NCBI RefSeq assembly: GCF_013409065.1
Contig: NZ_JACBZP010000001.1
Location: 2,924,518 to 2,988,517 of the forward strand
Reading direction: 5' to 3'
DNA from: Spelaeicoccus albus
GTDB lineage: Bacteria; Actinomycetota; Actinomycetes; Actinomycetales; Brevibacteriaceae
DNA length: 64,000 nt
A model generated the notes under the pieces. The model did no database searches and was not told the origin of the DNA. It saw only the letters and a program-made list of their open reading frames with translations. Below, piece after piece: positions 8,925 to 16,135 of this stretch. Position numbers and translations under genes: made by a program. Numbering within the stretch: position 1 is the stretch's first letter; each line of letters starts with the position of its first letter.

Positions 8925-9094
8925 GGTTAAAAACTAACCGGAAAACCAGCCAAATGCAGCCCATTTCGGCGGATTCCCATCAATCCCGCAGCCGGCGAGA
9001 CGTCGTGAACGTGCAGTTGGCGCCCGACGACGCGTCGTATCGCCATGTGGCTGCCTCGCTCGAAACTGAGCGAATCCGTCCTAACATATTGTGC

Positions 9095-9295
9095 ATGGCA
9101 CGTTCCTCGGTCCGGCAGTATGAATACCGGATTATGACATTTGGCCGCGAGACCTCGCGTCGAGAAAGCCTGCAGCTCCTCACCGAGCATGCCGAATACG
9201 GACATTGGGAGCTGGCGCGCACAATTTTGGGTATGGGCGGACGGCGCACCGTATGGCTTCGCCGCAAAATTATCAGGATGCAACCGACCCTGTAG
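9095..9295 (+). CDS. DUF5703 family protein
   Basis: This 66-residue basic protein has the compact DUF5703 pattern: SSVRQYEYRIMTFGRETSRR, then LLTEHAEYGHWELARTILG and the Arg-rich end GGRRTVWLRRKII. The function is unknown; the family is widespread in actinobacteria. There is no Shine-Dalgarno sequence. Instead TAACAT at 9082-9087 lies 7 nt before the ATG, which is the spacing of leaderless actinobacterial promoters. The frame is open further upstream, but that part is not family-like. Confidence 0.82.
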   Translation: MARSSVRQYEYRIMTFGRETSRRESLQLLTEHAEYGHWELARTILGMGGRRTVWLRRKIIRMQPTL

Positions 9296-9348
9296 GGCTT
9301 CGACGGGCGCATGCCAAATGCGACGGTCGACTGCTGAGCCGGGCCGGC

Positions 9349-9801
9349 TCAGCCGAACAGCCGTGGCTCGGTGTGCCGTCGCAGCCGGTCCCGCGCAGTG
9401 GCACAGGCGACTTGGGTATCGAGCACGGCACGGCTGAAGCGGGAGCCGTCGATCAGCCGGAATCGGATCAGAAACGCGACGAGCCGGTCGGTCATGCTCA
9501 CTTGCGTACGCGCGTCTGCTCGGCAGGCCGGCAACCTTTCGTCTTCGACGAATCCGGGCAGCAGGACAACGAGTTCCTCGGCGGTCATGATTCGCAAGAA
9601 CGCCCCGCTGCTGTCGAATTCGCGTTCGGCCGCCACGAGCTGCGCGACATCGTCACCAAAACAGTCCGCGACGTCGACGGTCTCGATGTAACGCGCCAAC
9701 GCGGCTTGGGTGCGCACGTATCGGGCGCGTGTCGCAGCCGACTTGCCCGCCTCGGCGTCGAAAAAGAAGGTCTCCAGGACGGCTGAGATATTCGGTGTCA
9801 T
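9349..9801 (-). CDS. Hypothetical protein
   Basis: This protein of about 150 residues is not recognised. It is mostly helical: NISAVLETFFFDAEAGKSAATRARYVRTQAALARYIE at the start is reminiscent of an integrase-like N-terminal helix, but no catalytic domain follows. The middle is acidic (VAAEREFDSSG, AEELVVLLPGFVEDE) and the C-terminus is Arg-rich. The start is uncertain: three in-frame ATGs lie within 12 codons, and 9801 was chosen as the last one. It lies 45 nt downstream of the M20 peptidase stop on the same strand and may be co-transcribed with it. Confidence 0.6.
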   Translation of the reverse strand: MTPNISAVLETFFFDAEAGKSAATRARYVRTQAALARYIETVDVADCFGDDVAQLVAAEREFDSSGAFLRIMTAEELVVLLPGFVEDERLPACRADARTQVSMTDRLVAFLIRFRLIDGSRFSRAVLDTQVACATARDRLRRHTEPRLFG

Positions 9802-9846
9802 GCTCATAACGGCAATCATGCCGCCGACCACCGACACCGGCCGCGA

Positions 9847-11166
9847 TCATGCGTCGACCATGAACCTGCGCAGCACGCGCGTGCCGAATTCGAGAGCCGA
9901 CGTGGGAACACGTTCGTCCACGCCGTGGAACATTGCCGGGAAGTCCAGATCACTGGTCAGCTGCAGCGGTGCAAAGCCGTATCCGGTGATGCCGAGTTTA
10001 CTGAGCGACTTATTGTCCGTGCCGCCGGACAAGTTGTACGGCAAAACCCGGGCCGACGGGTCCTCGGCCAGCAATGATGAGGTCATGGTGTCCACCAGCG
10101 ATCCGCTGAACTCGGTCTCCAATGCGACGTCTTCGACCATCATCTGCAGGTCGACGCCGTCACCGGCCAGTTCACGCACTGTATCGAGTACGTGCTTGTC
10201 GTCGCCCGGCAGCGTGCGGATGTCGATCAACGCTTCAGCGGTACCGGGGATGACGTTGTGCTTGTAGCCAGCGTGAAGCGCCGTCGGATTCGACGTGTTC
10301 TGCAACGTCGCACCCACGAATTTGGCAACGGAACCGAGCTCGGCAAGCAGCTCGTCGGTGTTGTCGGCGTTGAACGTCAGACCGGTGATATCGGCGACGC
10401 CTTCGAGCAGCTCCCGGACGGCGGGCGTGAGCCGCTTGGGCCATTGGTGGGCGCCGATCCGAGCGACGGCACCGGCCAATCGCGTGACCGGGTTGTCATC
10501 GTTGATCTGCGAACCGTGCCCGGCGCTCCCCTTGGCGATCAGTTTGATCCATGCGATGCCTTTTTCGGCGGTTTGGACCAGATACGTACGCCGGCCCCGA
10601 AGATCGACCGAGTACCCGCCGACCTCCGAGATGGCTTCGGTTGCCCCGTCGAAGAGTTCGGGGTGGTTCTGAATGCACCACCGTGCACCCTGCACTCCCC
10701 CGGCTTCCTCATCGGCAAAGAACCCGATGATGATGTCGCGACGCGGCTTGATGCCGTTGCGGATCATCTCCCGCACGTTCGCCACGATCATGGCGTCCAT
10801 GTCTTTCATATCGACGGCGCCGCGGCCCCAGATCAGGCCGTCGCGGTCTTCCGCAGAGAACGGGTCGACGCTCCATTCCGATTTGTCGGCGGGCACGACG
10901 TCGGTATGCCCGTGGACGACGAGGGCCGGCGCAGAGGGATCGGTACCCTCCAAGCGGGTGAAAATACTGGCGCGACCGGGTTCGGATTCGTAGATGGTCG
11001 TGTCGAGTCCGACTTCGTCGAACAACGTGCCAATATGTTCGGCGGCCTTGCGCTCGCCCGGGCCGGAGCCGTCGCCGTAGTTCGAAGTGTCGATACGGAT
11101 CAGATCGCGGCAGATGTCGGCGACCTCGGCCTCGGCGGTCTGGGCGTGCGCGGTAGTGTCCGACAT
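9847..11166 (-). CDS. M20/M28-family metallopeptidase (dipeptidase-like)
   Basis: The 439-residue zinc exopeptidase has the M20 signatures in order: LVVHGHTDVVPAD near residue 84 (first metal His/Asp), WGRGAVDMKDMDAMIV near 110 (bridging Asp), GFFADEEAGGVQGARW near 140 (catalytic Glu-Glu), and PYNLSGGTDNKSLSKLG near the C-terminus. It follows the pattern of actinobacterial M20/M25/M40 carboxypeptidase/dipeptidase-type enzymes. The exact peptide or acyl-amino-acid substrate is not evident. The ATG at 11166 has AAAGAGG 8 nt upstream, which decides the start over the longer frame. Cytosolic, with no signal peptide. Confidence 0.9.
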   Translation of the reverse strand: MSDTTAHAQTAEAEVADICRDLIRIDTSNYGDGSGPGERKAAEHIGTLFDEVGLDTTIYESEPGRASIFTRLEGTDPSAPALVVHGHTDVVPADKSEWSVDPFSAEDRDGLIWGRGAVDMKDMDAMIVANVREMIRNGIKPRRDIIIGFFADEEAGGVQGARWCIQNHPELFDGATEAISEVGGYSVDLRGRRTYLVQTAEKGIAWIKLIAKGSAGHGSQINDDNPVTRLAGAVARIGAHQWPKRLTPAVRELLEGVADITGLTFNADNTDELLAELGSVAKFVGATLQNTSNPTALHAGYKHNVIPGTAEALIDIRTLPGDDKHVLDTVRELAGDGVDLQMMVEDVALETEFSGSLVDTMTSSLLAEDPSARVLPYNLSGGTDNKSLSKLGITGYGFAPLQLTSDLDFPAMFHGVDERVPTSALEFGTRVLRRFMVDA

Positions 11167-11332
11167 TGTCGATACCTCTTTTACTGGTGCGGATTCGGTG
11201 CGATCTCCTACAGTATCGCCCGCCGGATGTGGCGTGCATCTCGGAACCGGATACCCGGTCACGACCAGCGCCGGAGTCATGTTAGAGTTGACGACGGTTC
11301 ATGCGCGCTACGGCGCTTGCGAACCAGCCCGG

Positions 11333-11418
11333 GTCCGGGTGGCGGAAATGGCAGACGCGCTAGCTTGAGGTGCTAGTGCCCGTATAGGGGCGTGGGGGTT
11401 CAAGTCCCCCCTCGGACA
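11333..11418 (+). tRNA. tRNA-Leu (anticodon GAG)
   Basis: The acceptor stem GTCCGGG pairs with CTCGGAC, followed by discriminator A; CCA is not encoded. The D-loop is TGGCGGAAATGGCAG-type, the anticodon stem is CTAGC/GCTAG with loop TTGAGGT, and the long variable arm is GTGCCCGTATAGGGGCGT. The T-arm reads GGGGGTTCAAGTCCCCC. The long class II variable arm and the GAG anticodon identify it as a leucine tRNA reading CUC/CUU. Confidence 0.97.
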
Positions 11419-11423
11419 CGAAT

Positions 11424-11460
11424 CCCGCATCATCGTTTCTACGGTGTGCGGGACTTTTTT
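11424..11460 (+). terminator. Intrinsic terminator of tRNA-Leu
   Basis: A hairpin with CCCGCA and TGCGGG at its base and inner pairs around CA.CG/CG.TG is followed by AC and six T residues, 5 nt after the tRNA 3' end. Confidence 0.8.
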
Positions 11461-11505
11461 ATATCGGTTGCGGCACCCGAGTTTTCTTTGTCGGCATGGG
11501 GCCCA

Positions 11506-11595
11506 CCGAGTGGTGGCGAATGGCTGCGAAATCGGTGATTTCGCAGCCATTCGCCACCACTCGGCGCGGGCCGGCAGCCATTCGCCACCACTCGG
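11506..11595. repeat. Intergenic palindrome, copy B, plus an extra right half
   Basis: Bases 11506-11564 form a full inverted repeat (CCGAGTGGTGGCGAATGG arm, centre GCTGCGAAATC/GATTTCGCAGC). A second right-hand half, GCAGCCATTCGCCACCACTC, follows at 11573-11595. It lies between the tRNA-Leu terminator and the convergent small-protein gene. It is the same element as at 1400-1460 and 29911-29968. Confidence 0.85.
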
Positions 11596-11642
11596 TGCGG
11601 TTGGACGCAAAAAAGTGGCTCGCTCGGCCCCTGAAAAAACAA

Positions 11643-11674
11643 TTGTGGCCGTGCGATCAATCGCACGGCCACAA
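11643..11674 (-). terminator. Terminator of small-protein gene copy 1
   Basis: A perfect 14-bp hairpin with arms TTGTGGCCGTGCGA and TCGCACGGCCACAA around a 4-nt loop is followed on the minus strand by a run of T residues. It lies 24 nt after the stop codon. Confidence 0.88.
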
Positions 11675-11698
11675 TCAGTTCGCGTCAAATTGCGCGAA

Positions 11699-11842
11699 TT
11701 ACTTGCCCTTATATCCGGGGGCGGCAAAACGGGTAAATGCTTCACCGTATGCACGGTTGTGTTCGAGCCAACGGTTAAACCCGCGAGCAACCACGTTTCC
11801 GCTACGACCCTGGACCTCTTGGCTTTGAGTTGTCTTGCTCAT
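11699..11842 (-). CDS. 47-residue cationic small protein, tandem copy 1
   Basis: The 47-codon gene starts with ATG and ends with TAA. It has a good ribosome site (GAGAGGAG, 7 nt before the ATG) and its own perfect terminator. The product begins MSKTTQSQEVQGRSGN. It continues with an Arg/aromatic-rich middle (GFNRWLEHNRAYGEAF) and ends in a Gly-Tyr-Lys-Gly-Lys tail. It has about eight Lys/Arg against three Glu, six aromatic residues, no Cys and no membrane segment. I do not recognise the family. The protein sequence of copy 2 is identical because the only coding change is silent. A real gene is supported by start, ribosome site, terminator and the silent substitution. Confidence 0.75.
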   Translation of the reverse strand: MSKTTQSQEVQGRSGNVVARGFNRWLEHNRAYGEAFTRFAAPGYKGK

Positions 11843-12024
11843 GTGACTGCTCCTCTCGAATCAAATCTGGGATCTTTCTTAGGCCTTCTGCCTACATCCA
11901 GCCTAACGACCGCACGGACGCTTTTCATCCTCAGGAGACCGTTTGTGAGCAAGCTCTCCCCGCCGCACGCTCGCGCGCCGCGGACGCCGCCCGCGGTCTT
12001 TCGCACAATATGCGTCAAAAACAA

Positions 12025-12056
12025 TTGTGGCCGTGCGATGAATCGCACGGCCACAA
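12025..12056 (-). terminator. Terminator of small-protein gene copy 2
   Basis: Same 14-bp hairpin as copy 1 (arms TTGTGGCCGTGCGA/TCGCACGGCCACAA), with loop TGAA instead of TCAA. It is followed on the minus strand by T-rich sequence. Confidence 0.88.
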
Positions 12057-12080
12057 TCAGTTCGCGTCAAATTGCGCGAA

Positions 12081-12224
12081 TTACTTGCCCTTATATCCGG
12101 GGGCGGCAAAACGGGTAAATGCTTCACCGTATGCACGGTTGTGTTCGAGCCAGCGGTTAAACCCGCGAGCAACCACGTTTCCGCTACGACCCTGGACCTC
12201 TTGGCTTTGAGTTGTCTTGCTCAT
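12081..12224 (-). CDS. 47-residue cationic small protein, tandem copy 2
   Basis: It encodes the same protein as the copy at 11699-11842, with one silent Arg codon change (CGT to CGC) before the Trp. It has the same ribosome site and terminator. It lies downstream of the cyclodeaminase gene on the same strand, with 128 nt between them. Two intact copies suggest selection for dosage, or a very recent duplication. The family is unknown to me. Confidence 0.75.
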   Translation of the reverse strand: MSKTTQSQEVQGRSGNVVARGFNRWLEHNRAYGEAFTRFAAPGYKGK

Positions 12225-12352
12225 GTGACTGCTCCTCTCGAATCAAATCTGGGATCTTTCTTAGGCCTTCTGCCTACATCCAGCCTAACGACCGCACGGA
12301 CGCTTTTCATCCTCACGAGACCGTTTGTGAGCAAGCTCTCCCCGCGTGCGTG

Positions 12353-12913
12353 TTACCGATTCGATTTGGCGCATTCCCGGGCAAATTCAGCGGCTTTTTC
12401 GGCGGCTTTCGACGCCTCCGCGACGCCGCCGGACGAGTTCGCCTCAAGGAGCGTCACGGCCACCTGGGCGGCAGCGGCGGCAAGGGCGGCAGCAGCCGCC
12501 GCATCGAAGCGCAAATTCGGGTTTCCCTGCCGCACCAACAACCACGCCAACCGGGCAGTCGTCTCGCCGGCGGTCGCGACGGCGAGCGGCACAACCGTCG
12601 TCTTGCCGAATGCGGCGGCGCGCTCGGACTTCGGGACCGCCAGCGCGGCGGCGTACAACCGGGCGTCTTCGGTGATCAGCGATGCCAGTTCCTCGGCGAC
12701 CGCCGCGGCGTCCGCACGCACGCGTTCGGATTCGTCGAACCGCGCAGCCGACCGGGCGGCGGTCTTGGCCACGAGTCCCGCAGCCATGGCGGCGGTCGCC
12801 GCGATTGTGGAACCGGCGGCCGGTACGGGGCCGGACCCGGCGATGTCGGCAAGCAGGTCAGCTAGCGGCCGCTCACGGTAGTCGCGCCCGCTGCCGTCCG
12901 CACCGTCCGGCAC
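12353..12913 (-). CDS. Cyclodeaminase/cyclohydrolase family protein (FTCD C-terminal domain-like)
   Basis: This protein of about 186 residues resembles the formiminotransferase-cyclodeaminase C-terminal family and acetogen methenyl-THF cyclohydrolase FchA. It has LADLLADIAGSGPVPAAGSTIAATAAMAAGLV at the N-terminus (PxPAGGS-like loop), then long Ala-rich helices with VPLAVATAGETTARLAWL and NPNLRFDAAAAAALAAAA (the N-P-N-L-x-S/F-D motif). It would convert 5,10-methenyl-THF to 10-formyl-THF, or release ammonia from formimino-THF. It sits directly after formate-THF ligase. The start is uncertain: GTG at 12913 has GGAGG 11 nt upstream, while a TTG at 12940 would overlap the fhs stop by TTGA. Confidence 0.8.
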   Translation of the reverse strand: MPDGADGSGRDYRERPLADLLADIAGSGPVPAAGSTIAATAAMAAGLVAKTAARSAARFDESERVRADAAAVAEELASLITEDARLYAAALAVPKSERAAAFGKTTVVPLAVATAGETTARLAWLLVRQGNPNLRFDAAAAAALAAAAAQVAVTLLEANSSGGVAEASKAAEKAAEFARECAKSNR

Positions 12914-12936
12914 CCGGTCCGATGCCTCCGTGCCGG

Positions 12937-14634
12937 TCAAGCGAGTCCGACGATCTCGCCGTCGGCATCGATATCGATTCGCTCGGCCGCCGGGAACGAG
13001 GACAAGCCGGGCATTGTCTGCATATTGCCGCAAATCGGATAGACGAATCCCGCTCCGACCGACGCGCGTACTTCGCGCACCGGCAGACGCCATCCGGTGG
13101 GTGCCCCCTTGAGCGTCGGATCCGACGACAACGACAGGTGCGACTTCGCGATGCACACCGGCAAGTTGCCAAACCCGCACCGCTCGTAGTCGTCCAGCTG
13201 CTTGGCCGCAACCGGCGAGACGTCGATGCCGTTGGCGCCGTACACCTTAGTGGCAATCGTTTCGATCTTCTGGCGCAAGGTCATCGAGTCCTCGTACAGG
13301 GTGTGATACGACGACGGTTCGTCACACGTCTCGGCGACGGCCCGGGCCAGGTCGGCCGCACCCTTGCCGCCATCGACGACGTGCGTGCATACAGCGGCGC
13401 GAACGGATTCATCGGCAGCGATCTTCATGATGGCGTCGTGTTCGCTGGGGAAATCGGTCGGGAAGGCGTTCACGGCCACGACCGGCTCCACCCCGTGCAA
13501 ACGGATATTGGCGATCTGCTTGCGCAGATTGTCGGCGCCGGCGAACACGTCGTCAGGGCCTTCGGCCAGCATTTCCTCGGGCAACGGTTTGCCCGCGACG
13601 ATCTTGTACTTCCCCGAGTGCGATTTCAGGTCGCGCACCGTGACCACGACAACCGCGGCGTCCGGCACCAGCCCCGAATTGCGGCACTTGATGTTGAAGA
13701 ACCGTTCGGCGCCCATGTCCGCGCCGAAGCCGGCCTCGGTGACCAAGTAGTCGCCGGCGTGAATGCCGATGAGATCGGCCACAATTGACGAATTGCCGTG
13801 CGCGATATTGCCGAAGGGGCCGCAATGGACGAGCACCGGCGTGTTCTCTACGGTCTGCATGAGGTTCGGTTTGATGGCCTCCCGCAAGATCACGCACATT
13901 GCGCCGGCGGCTTTGAGCATTTCGGCAGTCACGGGATTCTTGTCGCGGTCGTAGCCGACGACGATCCTGCCCAGCCGAGCCCGCAGGTCCTGCAACGACG
14001 TCGACAGCGCCAGAACCGCCATCACCTCGCTGGCCGCCGTGATATCGAATCCGGTCTGTCGCGGTATGCCGTTCGCCTTGCCGCCGAGGCCCGTGACGAT
14101 TTGGCGCAGATCACGGTCATTGACGTCGAGCACGCGTCGCCACGTGATGGCGAACGGATCGATGTTCAAGGCGTTGCCCTTGTGCAGGTGATTGTCGAGC
14201 ATTGCCGAGAGCATGTTGTGGGCCTCGGTCACCGCGTGCATATCGCCGGTCAGGTGAAGGTTCAAGGCTTCCATGGGCACGACCTGCGAATATCCGCCGC
14301 CCGCGGCCCCGCCCTTGATGCCGAAAGTCGGGCCCATGGACGCCTGCCGCACGGCCAGCACGCCGCGCTTGCCGATGTGGCTGAACGCTTGCGCCAGCCC
14401 CACGGCGGTCGTCGTCTTGCCCGTTCCCAGCGGTGTCGGCGTGACGGCCGAGACGACGACGTACTTCGCCCGAGGACGGTCCCCCAACGCCTTGACCGCT
14501 TCGAGGGAGATCTTGGCTGCCGACCGTCCGTAGGGTTCGAGGAATTTCTCCTCGATCCCCATCTCCGCGGCTATGTCCGTCAACGGAGCCAAGCGGGTGT
14601 TGCGCGAAATTTCAAGATTAGTAGGCATGTTCAT
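12937..14634 (-). CDS. fhs: Formate--tetrahydrofolate ligase
   Basis: This 565-residue enzyme activates formate with ATP to 10-formyl-THF, or runs in reverse to release formate and ATP. The family P-loop TPTPLGTGKTTT lies at residues 65-76. It is followed by ASMGPTFGIKGGAAGGGYSQVVPMEALNLHLTGD and later ITAASEVMAVLALS and TEAGFGADMGAERFFNIKCR, all strongly conserved family blocks. The C-terminus ends IDIDADGEIVGLA. The ATG at 14634 has GAGGT 5 nt upstream; a second ATG two codons later is an alternative. It lies between the DmdA-like demethylase and the cyclodeaminase on the same strand. That fits a catabolic role in disposing of methyl-derived C1 units. Confidence 0.95.
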   Translation of the reverse strand: MNMPTNLEISRNTRLAPLTDIAAEMGIEEKFLEPYGRSAAKISLEAVKALGDRPRAKYVVVSAVTPTPLGTGKTTTAVGLAQAFSHIGKRGVLAVRQASMGPTFGIKGGAAGGGYSQVVPMEALNLHLTGDMHAVTEAHNMLSAMLDNHLHKGNALNIDPFAITWRRVLDVNDRDLRQIVTGLGGKANGIPRQTGFDITAASEVMAVLALSTSLQDLRARLGRIVVGYDRDKNPVTAEMLKAAGAMCVILREAIKPNLMQTVENTPVLVHCGPFGNIAHGNSSIVADLIGIHAGDYLVTEAGFGADMGAERFFNIKCRNSGLVPDAAVVVVTVRDLKSHSGKYKIVAGKPLPEEMLAEGPDDVFAGADNLRKQIANIRLHGVEPVVAVNAFPTDFPSEHDAIMKIAADESVRAAVCTHVVDGGKGAADLARAVAETCDEPSSYHTLYEDSMTLRQKIETIATKVYGANGIDVSPVAAKQLDDYERCGFGNLPVCIAKSHLSLSSDPTLKGAPTGWRLPVREVRASVGAGFVYPICGNMQTMPGLSSFPAAERIDIDADGEIVGLA

Positions 14635-14702
14635 GCCGCACCTCGTTCCTATTCCCGGTGGGCGCCCTGTACGGAGCTCGCCGCCGTACCTCAGTCTTCT
14701 CG

Positions 14703-14748
14703 ACGCGGCCGCGATATTCAAGGGTGTCTTGGACCATCGCGGCCGCGT
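14703..14748. repeat. 13-bp inverted repeat between demethylase and fhs genes
   Basis: Perfect arms ACGCGGCCGCGAT and ATCGCGGCCGCGT are separated by 20 nt, 3 nt after the stop of the DmdA-like gene. There is no T run on either strand, so it is a stable mRNA hairpin (3' end protection, attenuation or weak termination) rather than a classical terminator. A smaller hairpin, GTACGG/CCGTAC, lies between it and the fhs ribosome site. Confidence 0.7.
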
Positions 14749-14751
14749 GAG

Positions 14752-16056
14752 CTAAATTGCCGCGTCGAGCCCCTTCTTCTTCAGGATCTCCCGCTGATTG
14801 GGGTTCACGGATGGCCGGAACGGCATTTCGACCACGTCCGCCTTGACCGGCGTTCCGGCGAAGTCGGCGTATTCGTCCGGCAGGTGCACCCACAGTTCGG
14901 TGCCGAGGGTGCTCAGCGAAATCGGCACGTACCCCATGGCGATATTGGTGCCGAGCTCGGGAGAGAACCAGGGCGATGTCACGTACCCGACCGGCTCTCC
15001 GCCTTCGATCGCACTGATCAGCCAGAAGTCCGGCGCATAATCGTCGATCGGTTTGCCGCCGAGTTTCAGGCCGACGAGCGTGTGCGTGAACGGAGGATCG
15101 CCGGCGTTGATCTTGTCGCGGGCCGCTTCAAGCGCCTCTTTGCCGATGTAGGGGGCTTCCTTTTTCCGCGGCACCTGATAGCTCAAGTTCACCTGGAACG
15201 GCAAAGTCTCGTTGTCCATGTCCTGGCCCCAGGAAAGGATGCCTGCCGCGATACGGCGGTGGTGTGCCGGCGCGATGACCCGCAGGTTGTACGGCTTACC
15301 GGCCTCGAGGACGGCGTTCCACATCTTCTCGGCGTACGCCGTGGCATCACGCAGATAGATTTCGTAGCCCTTTTCTCCGGTGAACCCGGTTTGGGACACG
15401 ATGACTTCGCAGCCGCCGACAGCCGAGGACAGCAGGCCGTACGACGGGATATCGCGCGCGGCAGGCCCGACAAGGTCGGCCATCAGGTCGATCGACTTCG
15501 GTCCCTGTATCTGCACGGGGGCGACATCGATCTCATTGATCTCGACATCGAACCGGCGGCCGACGTTGACTCCTTGCAGCCACCACAGGATGTCCGAGTC
15601 CGAGATGCTGAACCAGAACTCGTTCTCGGCGACGCGCAGCAGTACCGGGTCGTTGAGAATGCCTCCGGCCTCATTGCACAAGATCACGTACCGGGCGCGC
15701 ATGGGCGGGATCTTCGTGGCATCACGAGTGATGACGTAATTGACGAAGTCTTCCGCGTCCGGCCCGAGCACCTGGATCTGCCTCTCGACAGCCACGTTCC
15801 ACATGGTGACGTCGTGCACGAGCGATTCGTATTCGGCCATTGCCCCGCCGTCTTCGGGGCGGATATAGCCGCGCGGGTGGTACATCCGGTTGTACACCGA
15901 AGCCCGCCAGCAGCCTGCCTCGTGGGACAACTCCCAGTACGGCGATTTGCGGATGCGCGTGTAGATGAGCATTTCCACCGGCGTACGGCCGGACTGACGA
16001 AGATTGATGGGTACTGTCCGGTCGCTTTGGTCGACCGAGGGATAGTTCGCGTTCAT
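14752..16056 (-). CDS. GcvT-fold aminomethyltransferase / DmdA-like THF-dependent demethylase
   Basis: This 434-residue protein belongs to the glycine-cleavage T-protein superfamily. The diagnostic block MWNVAVERQIQVLGPDA near residue 85, ILNDPVLLRVAENEFWFSIS near 132-151, VQIQGPKS near 178 and GFTGEKGYEIYL near 223 follow the T-protein order. They read closest to DMSP demethylase DmdA-type sequences as I remember them. It lacks the GcvP/GcvH neighbours of a true glycine cleavage system. The likely reaction is transfer of a methyl or methylene group from an N- or S-methyl compound to tetrahydrofolate. The substrate is not known. It lies between an IclR gene (79 nt upstream) and fhs (117 nt downstream). 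An operator-like inverted repeat lies in front of it. Confidence 0.8.
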   Translation of the reverse strand: MNANYPSVDQSDRTVPINLRQSGRTPVEMLIYTRIRKSPYWELSHEAGCWRASVYNRMYHPRGYIRPEDGGAMAEYESLVHDVTMWNVAVERQIQVLGPDAEDFVNYVITRDATKIPPMRARYVILCNEAGGILNDPVLLRVAENEFWFSISDSDILWWLQGVNVGRRFDVEINEIDVAPVQIQGPKSIDLMADLVGPAARDIPSYGLLSSAVGGCEVIVSQTGFTGEKGYEIYLRDATAYAEKMWNAVLEAGKPYNLRVIAPAHHRRIAAGILSWGQDMDNETLPFQVNLSYQVPRKKEAPYIGKEALEAARDKINAGDPPFTHTLVGLKLGGKPIDDYAPDFWLISAIEGGEPVGYVTSPWFSPELGTNIAMGYVPISLSTLGTELWVHLPDEYADFAGTPVKADVVEMPFRPSVNPNQREILKKKGLDAAI

Positions 16057-16083
16057 GATTTTCTCCGAATCCTACGATCCATA

Positions 16084-16105
16084 ATATGGAACTTAACTCC
16101 CATAT
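16084..16105. promoter_or_regulatory. Operator-like inverted repeat upstream of the DmdA-like gene
   Basis: Perfect arms ATATGG and CCATAT are separated by 10 nt, and one more base pair is possible on each side of a mismatch. It lies 27 nt before the start codon of the demethylase gene. IclR-family operators are often TGGAA/TTCCA-type palindromes, and the minus strand here reads TATGGGAGTTAAGTTCCATA, so this is a candidate site for one of the two adjacent IclR regulators. Confidence 0.55.
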
Positions 16106-16135
16106 CATGAGTCTAGAACGCGTATCACGATTTGA

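Larger units (their letters stand above)
11635..11963. repeat. Direct repeat unit 1 (329 bp) carrying a 47-residue protein gene
   Basis: This 329-bp unit is repeated at 12017-12345, offset by 382 bases, with three differences I could find: one in the terminator loop, one silent codon change, and one upstream of the gene. Each unit holds upstream region, ribosome binding site, complete coding sequence and terminator. A 53-bp unique spacer separates the units. The near identity points to a recent tandem duplication. Confidence 0.9.
12017..12345. repeat. Direct repeat unit 2 (329 bp) carrying a 47-residue protein gene
   Basis: Second unit of the tandem duplication, matching 11635-11963 at an offset of 382 bases. 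The left boundary is an A-rich run and the right boundary is CTCCCCGC; sequence outside differs completely on both sides. Confidence 0.9.

Noticed and set aside
11635-12345. Insertion sequence or transposon made of two direct repeats
   Set aside because: There is no transposase, no terminal inverted repeats and no target duplication. The repeated units carry only the 47-residue gene with its own signals, so a simple tandem duplication explains it.
14752-16056. Ordinary glycine cleavage T protein (gcvT)
   Set aside because: No gcvH or gcvP nearby, the length is ~70 residues above GcvT, and the conserved blocks read closer to DmdA-like demethylases.
13798-16110. 770-codon open frame on the plus strand
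   Set aside because: It runs antisense to FTHFS and the DmdA-like gene, which have complete family motifs. The frame is Arg/Gly/His-rich with no domain, as expected for the shadow of a high-GC gene.
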